From NCBI GenBank assembly GCA_963966275.1, contig CAWZYQ010000060.1, forward strand, positions 1-21,954: DNA of 21,954 nt. The letters run 5' to 3'. The notes beneath the pieces were generated by a model. It was given only the letters and a program-made list of their open reading frames with translations, did not search any database and was not told the DNA's origin. Origin of the DNA: UBA10427 sp003500135. Its GTDB lineage: Bacteria > Bacteroidota > Bacteroidia > Cytophagales > Cyclobacteriaceae. Position numbers and translations under genes: made by a program. Below are positions 7,943 through 14,293 of this stretch, one piece after another (the first letter of the stretch is position 1; every line of letters begins with the position of its first letter).

Positions 7943-8624
7943 GAAGTGATTTAAAGGCTTCTGTATATTCACCTTCCCCGTTTTTAATTATAAATGACGA
8001 TTTATCGAAAGGCACTTCATTAAACGAAAAAGCATTAATAACACCGTTAATAGGTTGCTCGGCCTGGTCATAAATATCTAGTTGCTGAAACCAGTAGAGA
8101 TTTTTGGCCTGCGCACGCTGACGAAAATGCCTGGCTTCTTCTTCTGGCAATAGCACGTAAAAACGTCCGTTTTCTTTCATTAGCCTCAATACCGCATCAA
8201 TCAGATCGTTTTGAGATAGAGAAGCGCCGTGACGGGCCAGATTTATTTCATTGTTGATTGATAAATGTTGATTTGAATAAAAGGGCGGGTTGGATACTAT
8301 TAAATCGTAACGTTTGCCCGGCTGGAACTGCTGAACGGCACTTTGGTGTACATTTACCTGACCCGACCATTTGCTCGCCTGCACATTCTGTTTGGCTTGT
8401 TGAAAAGCATGCTCCTCAATTTCAACTGCATCGATTGCTGCCTCTACATAGCGCTGTGCGAGCATAAGCGAAAGTAAGCCCGTTCCCGTTCCGATATCAA
8501 GAATATTAATGGGTAGTGAGGCTTCGGCATATGCACCTAGTATGCATGCCAAAGTACTGACTTTCATAGCGCTCTTATCCTGTTGAATGGTAAATTCTTT
8601 AAACTGAAAATAATCGTTTGCCAT
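7917..8624 (-). CDS. trmN6: tRNA1(Val) (adenine-37-N6)-methyltransferase-like protein
   Basis: This 235-residue class I SAM methyltransferase has motif I LDIGTGTGL (42-50), an acidic end of strand 2 in AVEIE (66-70) and the N6-adenine/amino-methylase motif NPPF (112-115). The N-terminal segment FKEFTIQQDKSAMKVSTLACILGAY (positions 8-32) is characteristic of the YfiC/TrmN6 group, which modifies A37 of tRNA1(Val). I chose the ATG at 8624, which gives the family's usual N-terminus. An upstream ATG at 8663 would add 13 atypical residues. It overlaps the saccharopine dehydrogenase gene tail-to-tail by 26 bp. It may be the last gene of the aroQ-marC-rnhA group, with a 153-bp AT-rich gap before it. 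Confidence 0.85.
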   Translation of the reverse strand: MANDYFQFKEFTIQQDKSAMKVSTLACILGAYAEASLPINILDIGTGTGLLSLMLAQRYVEAAIDAVEIEEHAFQQAKQNVQASKWSGQVNVHQSAVQQFQPGKRYDLIVSNPPFYSNQHLSINNEINLARHGASLSQNDLIDAVLRLMKENGRFYVLLPEEEARHFRQRAQAKNLYWFQQLDIYDQAEQPINGVINAFSFNEVPFDKSSFIIKNGEGEYTEAFKSLLKPYYLHL

Positions 8625-8675
8625 TACAAAATATTTTGCGCAAAAAAACAAAGAATTTGGCAATCTTGATGCCTT

Positions 8676-8724
8676 AATGATATTATTAATAATTAAATTC
8701 TTTAAATTTTATTTATATATCATT
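8676..8724. repeat. 8-bp inverted repeat in AT-rich gap before trmN6
   Basis: AATGATAT (8676-8683) and ATATCATT (8717-8724) are perfect reverse complements separated by 33 very AT-rich bases. The pair sits in the 153-bp gap between rnhA and trmN6 and overlaps the end of a possible micro-ORF. It could be an operator or a weak RNA stem, but chance is plausible in such AT-rich sequence. Confidence 0.25.
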
Positions 8725-8778
8725 GACTGTCAGCTTATTGCGTCGAATTGCTTGAATGATGGAAATGATCTTCGCCAT
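8713..8778 (-). CDS. Possible 21-residue micro-ORF coupled to rnhA by TAATG
   Basis: The rnhA stop TAA shares its last A with an ATG, forming TAATG, and the ATG opens a 21-codon frame (starting MAKIISIIQAIRR, ending VNDI) that closes with TAA at 8713-8715. The same TAATG junction joins marC to rnhA just upstream. The peptide would be a short amphipathic helix with basic residues. The length is too short to exclude chance, and no homologue is known to me. Confidence 0.15.
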   Translation of the reverse strand: MAKIISIIQAIRRNKLTVNDI

Positions 8779-9239
8779 TATGCCTGCTGCTCGTAGCCCA
8801 CATCTACTATAAGGTTATCACCCTCGGCACTTTGTACAGCCAGTTGGTCGCACCTCTCGTTTTCTGTGTTGCCCGCATGACCTTTCACCCATTTGAAGGT
8901 GACTTGCTGTGGCGGAAACTTGCGGTAAATATTCAGAAACCGTTGCCACAGATCGGGATTTTTTACTTTTTTAAATCCCTTTTTGATCCACCCATCTAAC
9001 CAGCGCTGGTTGATGGCATCAACTACATATTTTGAGTCTGAATAAACCAAAACCTTCATGTCCCGTTTTTTCAGGGCTTCCAATGCTTTGATGACCGCAA
9101 GAAGCTCCATTCGATTATTGGTAGTTTTACGAAATCCCTCACTCAGCTCCTTGCGATGTTTCCCTGAAAGAAGCACCACTCCATAACCACCCGGTCCGGG
9201 ATTACCTCTGGAAGCGCCGTCGGTGTATATGGTTATCAT
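8778..9239 (-). CDS. rnhA: Ribonuclease HI
   Basis: This 153-residue RNase HI cleaves the RNA strand of RNA-DNA hybrids, removing primers and R-loops. The active-site acids are present: D7 in IYTDGASRGNPGPGG, E45 in NNRMELLAV, D68 in VYSDSKYVVDAI and D131 in NERCDQLA. H121 in WVKGHAGN is the mobile histidine loop. The basic handle region WLDGWIKKGFKKVKNPDLW (80-98) is also present, as in the E. coli type. The length is that of a single-domain enzyme with no hybrid-binding extension. The start ATG overlaps the marC stop as TAATG, so translation is probably coupled to marC. Confidence 0.96.
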   Translation of the reverse strand: MITIYTDGASRGNPGPGGYGVVLLSGKHRKELSEGFRKTTNNRMELLAVIKALEALKKRDMKVLVYSDSKYVVDAINQRWLDGWIKKGFKKVKNPDLWQRFLNIYRKFPPQQVTFKWVKGHAGNTENERCDQLAVQSAEGDNLIVDVGYEQQA

Positions 9240-9805
9240 TAAATGAAATTGGTTTTAAAGATTTTTATAGCAATGGAAAGGAGAATGATTCCAAAAAGTT
9301 TCCGCAAAACACTTATTCCCGCTTCTCCTATTCTTTTATCAAGCCAGGCAGAAGATTTGAGTACGAGATATACAAAAATAAGGTTAATAACAATTCCTAT
9401 CAGAATGTTGGTTTGTGCATACTCCGATTTGAGGGTAAGAATAGTGGTAAGTGACCCTGCTCCGGCAATCAGAGGAAAAGCTAACGGAACTATAGAACCA
9501 GATGCTCCTTTGGTGGGATCTATTTTGAAAAAATCACGGCCCAGAATCATCTCCATTCCTATAATAAAAAGTATAATCGCCCCGGCAACGGCAAAAGACT
9601 GTACATCGATTCCAAACAATTTTAAAATGCTTTCTCCCAGAAAAAGAAATACAACCATCAAAACCAATGAAATGATTGTCGCCTTTTCTGACTGAATGTG
9701 GCCTTCTTTTTTCCTTACTTCCATAATGATGGGTATGGAACCTATTATGTCGATCACCGAAAATAAAATCAGTGTTACAGACGCAATTTCTTTGAAATTG
9801 AGCAT
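9239..9805 (-). CDS. MarC family integral membrane protein
   Basis: This 188-residue protein has six predicted membrane helices (about 7-27, 42-62, 70-90, 104-124, 134-152, 165-185), the whole MarC/UPF0056 length. The conserved segment FPLIAGAGSLTTIL (110-123) in helix 4 is the family hallmark. The polar SVIDIIGSIPI in helix 1 also fits, resembling the usual DP-G--P motif with small changes. The role of the family is not settled; an early link to multiple antibiotic resistance in E. coli was not upheld. It lies 13 bp after aroQ and shares TAATG with rnhA, suggesting one transcript. Nothing visible indicates the transported substrate. Confidence 0.9.
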   Translation of the reverse strand: MLNFKEIASVTLILFSVIDIIGSIPIIMEVRKKEGHIQSEKATIISLVLMVVFLFLGESILKLFGIDVQSFAVAGAIILFIIGMEMILGRDFFKIDPTKGASGSIVPLAFPLIAGAGSLTTILTLKSEYAQTNILIGIVINLIFVYLVLKSSAWLDKRIGEAGISVLRKLFGIILLSIAIKIFKTNFI

Positions 9806-9818
9806 GGAAAAATATCTT

Positions 9819-10238
9819 TTATTTATTCAAAAATGATTGGAGCGCAAGATGGTAACCTTTTAATCCAAATCCAATTACCAAGCCCTTACAAACCGGTGAG
9901 AGGTAACTTTTATGACGAAAGTTTTCACGTGAATATACGTTGGATATATGCACTTCTACTACAGGGGACCTAACCGCGGATATGGCATCAGCAATAGCGA
10001 TGGAGGTATGTGTATATGCGCCCGCATTTAAAACTATTCCGTCATAATCGAAGCCAACTTCATGTATTTTATCGATAATTGCCCCTTCATGGTTCGACTG
10101 ATAGTATTCAAGCCACAGGTCGGTAAATTCATTTTTCAGTGTTTCGAAATATTGTTCAAATGAAGTATTGCCGTAAATTTCCTTTTCTCTTTGGCCCAAT
10201 AAGTTTAAATTAGGGCCGTTTATTATGATGAATTTCAT
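9819..10238 (-). CDS. aroQ: Type II 3-dehydroquinate dehydratase
   Basis: This 139-residue enzyme converts 3-dehydroquinate to 3-dehydroshikimate in the shikimate pathway. The sequence carries the type II signature GPNLNLLGQREKEIYG (8-23), with R17 and catalytic Y22. It also has NAGAYTHTS (71-79), where N71 and the TS pair bind substrate, EVHISN (95-100) with H97, and SRENFRHKS (103-111). The length is normal for the dodecameric type II enzyme. The start lies only 8 bp from the divergent xerD start, so its promoter must sit within the first part of xerD. No other aromatic-pathway gene is nearby. It is probably the first gene of an aroQ-marC-rnhA transcript. Confidence 0.96.
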   Translation of the reverse strand: MKFIIINGPNLNLLGQREKEIYGNTSFEQYFETLKNEFTDLWLEYYQSNHEGAIIDKIHEVGFDYDGIVLNAGAYTHTSIAIADAISAVRSPVVEVHISNVYSRENFRHKSYLSPVCKGLVIGFGLKGYHLALQSFLNK

Positions 10239-10246
10239 GTTCGATA

Positions 10247-11140
10247 ATGGGTTGGGATGCTTATATTAATCAGTTTAGAACGTATATAAAATTTGAGAAA
10301 TCGCTCTCAGACAATACCGTTGAGGCTTACCTGAGAGATGTTGTAAAGCTAAAACAGTTTGTAGAATTCTCCAATCCAAAAAAAAAACCTGAGGATGTCG
10401 AATTCCAGGATTTACTGGACTTTATTGAGTTTATTGGTGAAATGTCACCTTATAGTCAGGCGCGAATCATATCAGGCATTAAGTCATTCTTCCGGTTTTT
10501 AGTCTTCGAAGAATACTTGAAAAAAAACCCTTCCGAACTACTGGAAACGCCAAAAATGGGCCGCAAACTACCGGAGGTTTTAGATGTTCACGAAATAGAT
10601 AAATTGCTGGCAGCTATTGATCACAGCAAACCTGAAGGAGGGAGAAACCATGCAATAATAGAGGTTTTGTATAGTTGCGGATTGCGTGTTTCGGAGTTGG
10701 TCAACCTGAAAATCGACCATCTTTATTTTGATATTGGGTTCATCAGGGTTTTTGGCAAGGGCAATAAAGAGCGCCTTGTGCCTATAGGACGATCTGCAAT
10801 CAAATACACCAATATTTATTTGAAAGAAATCAGAAACAAAACGAAAGCCCAGATGGGCCATGAAAGTTTCGTTTTTTTAAACAAGCGCGGAAAACAGCTT
10901 ACCCGGGTTATGATTTTCACTATTTTAAAAGAACTGGCCTTAAAAAGTGGCCTGCAAAAAAAAGTAAGCCCACATACACTTCGACATTCATTTGCCACTC
11001 ATTTGATTGAAGGAGGCGCTGATTTACGTGTGGTACAGGAAATGCTTGGGCATGAGTCGATAACTACTACAGAAGTATATACACACATTGATCGCGACTA
11101 CTTAAAACAGGTCATTACCGAGTTTCACCCTCGCGGTTAA
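10247..11140 (+). CDS. xerD: Site-specific tyrosine recombinase XerD
   Basis: This 297-residue tyrosine recombinase resolves chromosome dimers at dif together with XerC. The N-terminal core-binding (SAM-like) domain covers about 3-90 and the catalytic domain about 105-295. All catalytic residues are readable: R147 in SCGLRVSEL, K171 in FGKGNKERLVPI, H243 and R246 in HTLRHSFATHL, H269 in MLGHESITTT, and nucleophile Y278 in EVYTHID. Length and motifs match housekeeping Xer proteins rather than phage or integron integrases, and no cargo or att repeats are adjacent. XerD is preferred over XerC from general resemblance and from the aroQ neighbour often seen in Bacteroidota. The ATG start gives MGWDAYINQF, a common N-terminus in this group. 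Confidence 0.92.
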   Translation: MGWDAYINQFRTYIKFEKSLSDNTVEAYLRDVVKLKQFVEFSNPKKKPEDVEFQDLLDFIEFIGEMSPYSQARIISGIKSFFRFLVFEEYLKKNPSELLETPKMGRKLPEVLDVHEIDKLLAAIDHSKPEGGRNHAIIEVLYSCGLRVSELVNLKIDHLYFDIGFIRVFGKGNKERLVPIGRSAIKYTNIYLKEIRNKTKAQMGHESFVFLNKRGKQLTRVMIFTILKELALKSGLQKKVSPHTLRHSFATHLIEGGADLRVVQEMLGHESITTTEVYTHIDRDYLKQVITEFHPRG

Positions 11141-11378
11141 ACTCATGTTATTTGTCTAAAACCGATTGGGGAATTTTGGTTTAGAGTTAATCGAAAAAAA
11201 CCGACCCTCTGTCTTTGAATTCTGGTAGTAGGCAGAATTCTCATTCATCGATGTAAGATTTTTTCCAATATTTGTCCAAATCAATCAAACTCCGGCCGAA
11301 CCTGATATGTCGGGCATAAGCCCTTGAAGGATTTTTTATGGTTAGAGAAAAAAGTTTTAACATTTTTTAGAAAAGGCA
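11141..11378. other. Intergenic region between xerD and the 501-residue unknown gene
   Basis: This 238-bp gap has no ORF of note. It contains one clear inverted repeat (11217-11240, listed separately). AATATTTG (about 11267-11274) is one base off the TAnnTTTG -7 box and lies about 100 bp before the next start. I see no xerD terminator with a T-run. Confidence 0.4.
11217..11240. repeat. Perfect 8-bp inverted repeat with 8-base loop
   Basis: GAATTCTG (11217-11224) and CAGAATTC (11233-11240) are exact reverse complements around GTAGTAGG. It lies 77 bp after xerD and about 140 bp before the next gene. No T-run follows in either direction, so an operator or a transcript structure is more likely than a terminator. 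Confidence 0.45.
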
Positions 11379-12884
11379 ATGGAGGAAATAAGTGAACTTA
11401 TTCAGATTGTAAACAACTACACCAAAAAGAACTTACCGCTAATTGATCTTAGGGCTCAGAGTGATAACGAGAACAAGGAACTTAAACTTTTTTTGGGGAT
11501 TAAAAATGGGGAGTTTCTTACTGATGAAGATGGCTCGAATGGTATTTATGGGACCAAAGAGGTAGACTTCAAATTCAGAATGCTCAAGTCGAGGTTGAAC
11601 AGAAAGTTGTTGAACCATTTATTTTTCGTTGATCTTGGCAATGGCCACCTGCACAAATCGCAAAGTCTGGAGCAGGAATGCTTGGACTATATGTATTTTG
11701 CCAAAATGCTCATTAAGCTAGGTGAGTTAAAAGTGGCTATCAAGTTATTGTACAAAGCGGTTGAACAAGCCAAAGAACTGGAATTGACTGATACTGTTTT
11801 GGAAGGGTTGAAAGAAATGAGAAATATCTATTCCATAACTTATCGTCCCAAATTGTTCAATAACATCCAGGAGCAGATCGAAAAGTATAAGCTCAAAAGT
11901 ATTGAAGAGGAAAAAGCTTATGCCATATACTATGAGCAGAAACTTTCCCTCAACAGTACGATCAACAATCGCAAAAAAGACCTGAAACCACTACAAGAAG
12001 CCATAGTAGAATTGGCAGATATGTATGAAGCTACTAATTCATACAACATATTTATACGCTATCTTAAGTTGAGAATTTGGTTCCTCGAACTCGATGGAGA
12101 ATATGAAGCGCTCATCAAGCTCGCTGATAAAGTGATGGCAGATTTCAAAGCAGATAAATTTAAGAAGCTTAAGTTTGACCCCGAAATACTGGTTAAATCT
12201 AAAGCAAATGCTTATTTGAAGCTTCCCGATCATCGGAAAGGCGAAAATATGTTGGTGAAGTACCTGAACAAATTAAGTGAGGGAAGCAATTCGTGGTTTG
12301 ATTTCATGGAGCTATTGGTGCGCATGGTAATAAAACGAAATGATATTGAATACGCACACAGACTGATGCTCGATGTGGTGAACCAAAAACAATTTCATCA
12401 ACAAAATGAAGAACGCATTCAGGAGTGGAACTTATATCAGGCGTACCTATATTTCCTGAATGGAAACAAAAAACTTATTAAGAAATTTGATTACCAGGCT
12501 TTTATCGAGCAAATACCTGAATATTCCAAGGAACATGCTTCGCATAATGTTGCCAGATTAATGCTTCAGGTGATTGTTAAAATTGACGGGCCACTTGAAG
12601 ACCTCGAGGCTTGCCTGGAGGCAATTGATGATTACACCATCAAATATCTCAACAACAGCTTTAGCAAAAGGGCAAAAATTTTCAGTAAACTGTTGACAAA
12701 AATAGCTGCTCACGACCGTGAATACGATATGATCGCAATGAAGAGCAAGTATTTAGAAGAAAAACTGGAAGAAACGGGTCCTCAGGGAGATTACTATGCC
12801 GACCTGGAATTGATCCCATACGATATCATGTGGAAAATGGCTATGAAGAAAATCGCCAGGAACAGATATCAGAAAGTATACTAG
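11379..12884 (+). CDS. Hypothetical helical protein, TPR-like, 501 residues
   Basis: I do not recognise a named family. The protein has no signal peptide or membrane segment and appears almost entirely alpha-helical. A short N-terminal region (1-60) with GIKNGEFLTDEDGSNGIYG is followed by helical hairpins spaced about 34-40 residues apart. The clearest hairpin is around 105-155, where YMYFAKMLIKLGELKVAIKL precedes LYKAVEQAKELEL, typical of TPR-like A/B helices. Charged, Lys/Glu-rich helices continue to the C-terminus, which ends in a basic segment. This suggests a cytoplasmic protein-interaction scaffold. It stands alone between xerD and a strong terminator, so context gives no role. A weak AAAAGG lies just before the ATG. 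Confidence 0.75.
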   Translation: MEEISELIQIVNNYTKKNLPLIDLRAQSDNENKELKLFLGIKNGEFLTDEDGSNGIYGTKEVDFKFRMLKSRLNRKLLNHLFFVDLGNGHLHKSQSLEQECLDYMYFAKMLIKLGELKVAIKLLYKAVEQAKELELTDTVLEGLKEMRNIYSITYRPKLFNNIQEQIEKYKLKSIEEEKAYAIYYEQKLSLNSTINNRKKDLKPLQEAIVELADMYEATNSYNIFIRYLKLRIWFLELDGEYEALIKLADKVMADFKADKFKKLKFDPEILVKSKANAYLKLPDHRKGENMLVKYLNKLSEGSNSWFDFMELLVRMVIKRNDIEYAHRLMLDVVNQKQFHQQNEERIQEWNLYQAYLYFLNGNKKLIKKFDYQAFIEQIPEYSKEHASHNVARLMLQVIVKIDGPLEDLEACLEAIDDYTIKYLNNSFSKRAKIFSKLLTKIAAHDREYDMIAMKSKYLEEKLEETGPQGDYYADLELIPYDIMWKMAMKKIARNRYQKVY

Positions 12885-12905
12885 AAAGAACAAAAAGGAA
12901 TAGGT

Positions 12906-12936
12906 AAAAGTCGCAGCAAAACCTGCGACTTTTTTT
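12906..12936. terminator. Bidirectional intrinsic terminator
   Basis: AAAAGTCGCAG (12906-12916) pairs perfectly with CTGCGACTTTT (12923-12933) around the loop CAAAAC, and the T-run continues to about 12936. The A-run on the left gives a matching U-run for minus-strand transcripts. It sits between the ends of two convergent genes (stops at 12884 and 12942) and can serve both. Confidence 0.93.
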
Positions 12937-12941
12937 ATATT

Positions 12942-13430
12942 CTATCGAATGCGGTCTACCGACCGGACCAGCTTCTCATCTCTTCTTATAAAACGGTTGG
13001 CCAGGGAATTAAAAATCAATGCTAACAGGGGAACAAAAAAACCAATTTCGAAATCCCCTTTCATGCCGGTGTCGAAAAGCTGTTCTGCCCTGTACAAGAT
13101 CATTACTTCAGCTACAATTCCCCCCATGAGCAATAGTGCAGTAAGGGCGCCCAGTTTTATTTGCCTTAGCCTGTTTTTATACTGAAATATAGAAATCAGG
13201 GCTACCAGACCTGCGGCCGCAAATATTGCAGCAATATAAATGACATTTTTTTTACTTAAAACCTCCTTTGTTCCATCTGGTTCCATATCGTATGTGGTCA
13301 AATAATAAACATCCAGGGCAATCTGTGTTTCACCCGTCCCCTTTGTTTTTTCCCAAAGTGGTAAAAAGAAAACAGCAACCATGCAGGCTACAACGCCAAG
13401 CAAAAACAAAGTTTGAATTCTCTGAATCAT
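12942..13430 (-). CDS. DUF4293 family membrane protein
   Basis: This 162-residue protein has four predicted membrane helices (about 6-25, 62-82, 93-113, 128-146) and a basic C-terminal tail, LANRFIRRDEKLVRSVDRIR (143-162), characteristic of the Bacteroidota-specific DUF4293 family. N-terminal MIQRIQTLFL is also typical. Its function is unknown. I chose the ATG at 13430. The frame remains open to 13811, but the extra N-terminal residues would run antisense through truA and look nothing like a protein of this family. It is divergent from truA, with a 113-bp gap that must hold both promoters. The DUF4293-truA pairing recurs in this phylum from general knowledge. Confidence 0.85.
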   Translation of the reverse strand: MIQRIQTLFLLGVVACMVAVFFLPLWEKTKGTGETQIALDVYYLTTYDMEPDGTKEVLSKKNVIYIAAIFAAAGLVALISIFQYKNRLRQIKLGALTALLLMGGIVAEVMILYRAEQLFDTGMKGDFEIGFFVPLLALIFNSLANRFIRRDEKLVRSVDRIR

Positions 13431-13520
13431 CTTATTTTGATTTTTATGCAAATAAAATGTAAATGCTAAGTATCGGAAAGGAAACTTCCATAAAATCCAA
13501 GATTTCCGTTCGAATATCCC

Positions 13521-13528
13521 TATTTTTG
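13521..13528 (+). promoter_or_regulatory. Candidate -7 box of the truA promoter
   Basis: TATTTTTG matches the Bacteroidota -7 consensus TAnnTTTG exactly and lies 15 bp before the truA ATG at 13544. No clear TTG box is found 17-23 bp upstream. The position argues for the 13544 start, because a start at 13463 would lie upstream of this promoter. Confidence 0.5.
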
Positions 13529-13543
13529 CGTCAAAATCGAGAT

Positions 13544-14293
13544 ATGAACCGATATTTTTGCCATGTAGCTTATCACGGCGCCCGGTACCACGGATGGCAA
13601 AAGCAAAAGAATGCCCATACTTTACAAGCTGTACTTGAAAAGGCGCTTTCCAATATGCTGCGTGCTGATATAGAGATAACCGGAAGCGGTAGGACAGATA
13701 AAGGTGTACATGCTTTCGAACAAGTGTTCCATTTTGATTGTTCCGGTAATATCGACTGTGAAAAAGTACTTTACAGGCTGAATGCCCATTTACCTGTTGA
13801 TATTTCGGCAAACAAACTTTATAAAGTCAACAAAAATGCCCATGCCAGGTTTGATGCTAAAAAAAGAAGTTACATATACCGTATCAACAGAGTGAAAAAC
13901 CCATTTGAACAGGGATTGAGTTATTACTTTCACAGGCCTTTATTGGTTGAGCGGATGAATGAAGCCAGTGACCTGTTAATCGGCCAACACGATTTCGAAT
14001 CGTTTAGTAAAGTTCACACCGACGTGAACAATTTTGTTTGTGAGATTTTTACTTCACATTGGCAGCTTAAAGATGAATTGTTGACATATCATGTAACTGC
14101 CAATAGGTTTCTTCGTGGAATGGTAAGAACAATTGTAGGCACCTTACTATTGGTAGGTGAAGATAAGGTCAATTTAAAGTCATTTGAAGAGATAATTGAA
14201 TCAAAAGACCGGCGTTCAGCAGGCAGGGCGGTTCCGGCCCAGGGATTGTACCTGTCGGAAGTTCAGTACCCGGAAAGCATAATAAATCTATGA
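13544..14293 (+). CDS. truA: tRNA pseudouridine(38-40) synthase
   Basis: This 249-residue enzyme isomerises uridines 38-40 in the anticodon arm of many tRNAs. Catalytic D52 lies in GSGRTDKGVHAFEQV (47-61). Other family marks are YHGARYHGWQKQ (10-21), NAHLPVDIS (80-88), ARFDAKKRSYIYRI (101-114) and NRFLRGMVRTIVGT (187-200), together spanning both halves of the fold. I chose the ATG at 13544, which gives MNRYFCHVAYHG, the usual short N-terminus. A longer frame from 13463 adds 27 residues lacking family resemblance. Its stop overlaps the start of the ABC exporter as ATGA, so the two are likely co-translated. Confidence 0.95.
   Translation: MNRYFCHVAYHGARYHGWQKQKNAHTLQAVLEKALSNMLRADIEITGSGRTDKGVHAFEQVFHFDCSGNIDCEKVLYRLNAHLPVDISANKLYKVNKNAHARFDAKKRSYIYRINRVKNPFEQGLSYYFHRPLLVERMNEASDLLIGQHDFESFSKVHTDVNNFVCEIFTSHWQLKDELLTYHVTANRFLRGMVRTIVGTLLLVGEDKVNLKSFEEIIESKDRRSAGRAVPAQGLYLSEVQYPESIINL

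Noticed and set aside
8627..8638. 12-bp palindrome CAAAATATTTTG beside the trmN6 start
   Set aside because: Perfect, but made almost wholly of A/T in an AT-rich gap; chance is likely and no second copy was noticed.
9243..9695. 150-codon plus-strand frame
   Set aside because: Exactly antisense to marC, whose six helices and family motif are clear.
10247..11140. Tyrosine recombinase as the integrase of a genomic island
   Set aside because: Sequence, length and the aroQ neighbour fit housekeeping XerD; no adjacent tRNA, att repeats or cargo genes.
13463..13543. Longer truA start at 13463
   Set aside because: The extra 27 residues lack family similarity, and a good -7 box (13521-13528) lies downstream of that start.
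13431..13811. N-terminal extension of the DUF4293 gene
   Set aside because: Runs antisense through truA and is rich in Tyr/His/Arg with no family resemblance; the ATG at 13430 gives the normal family start.
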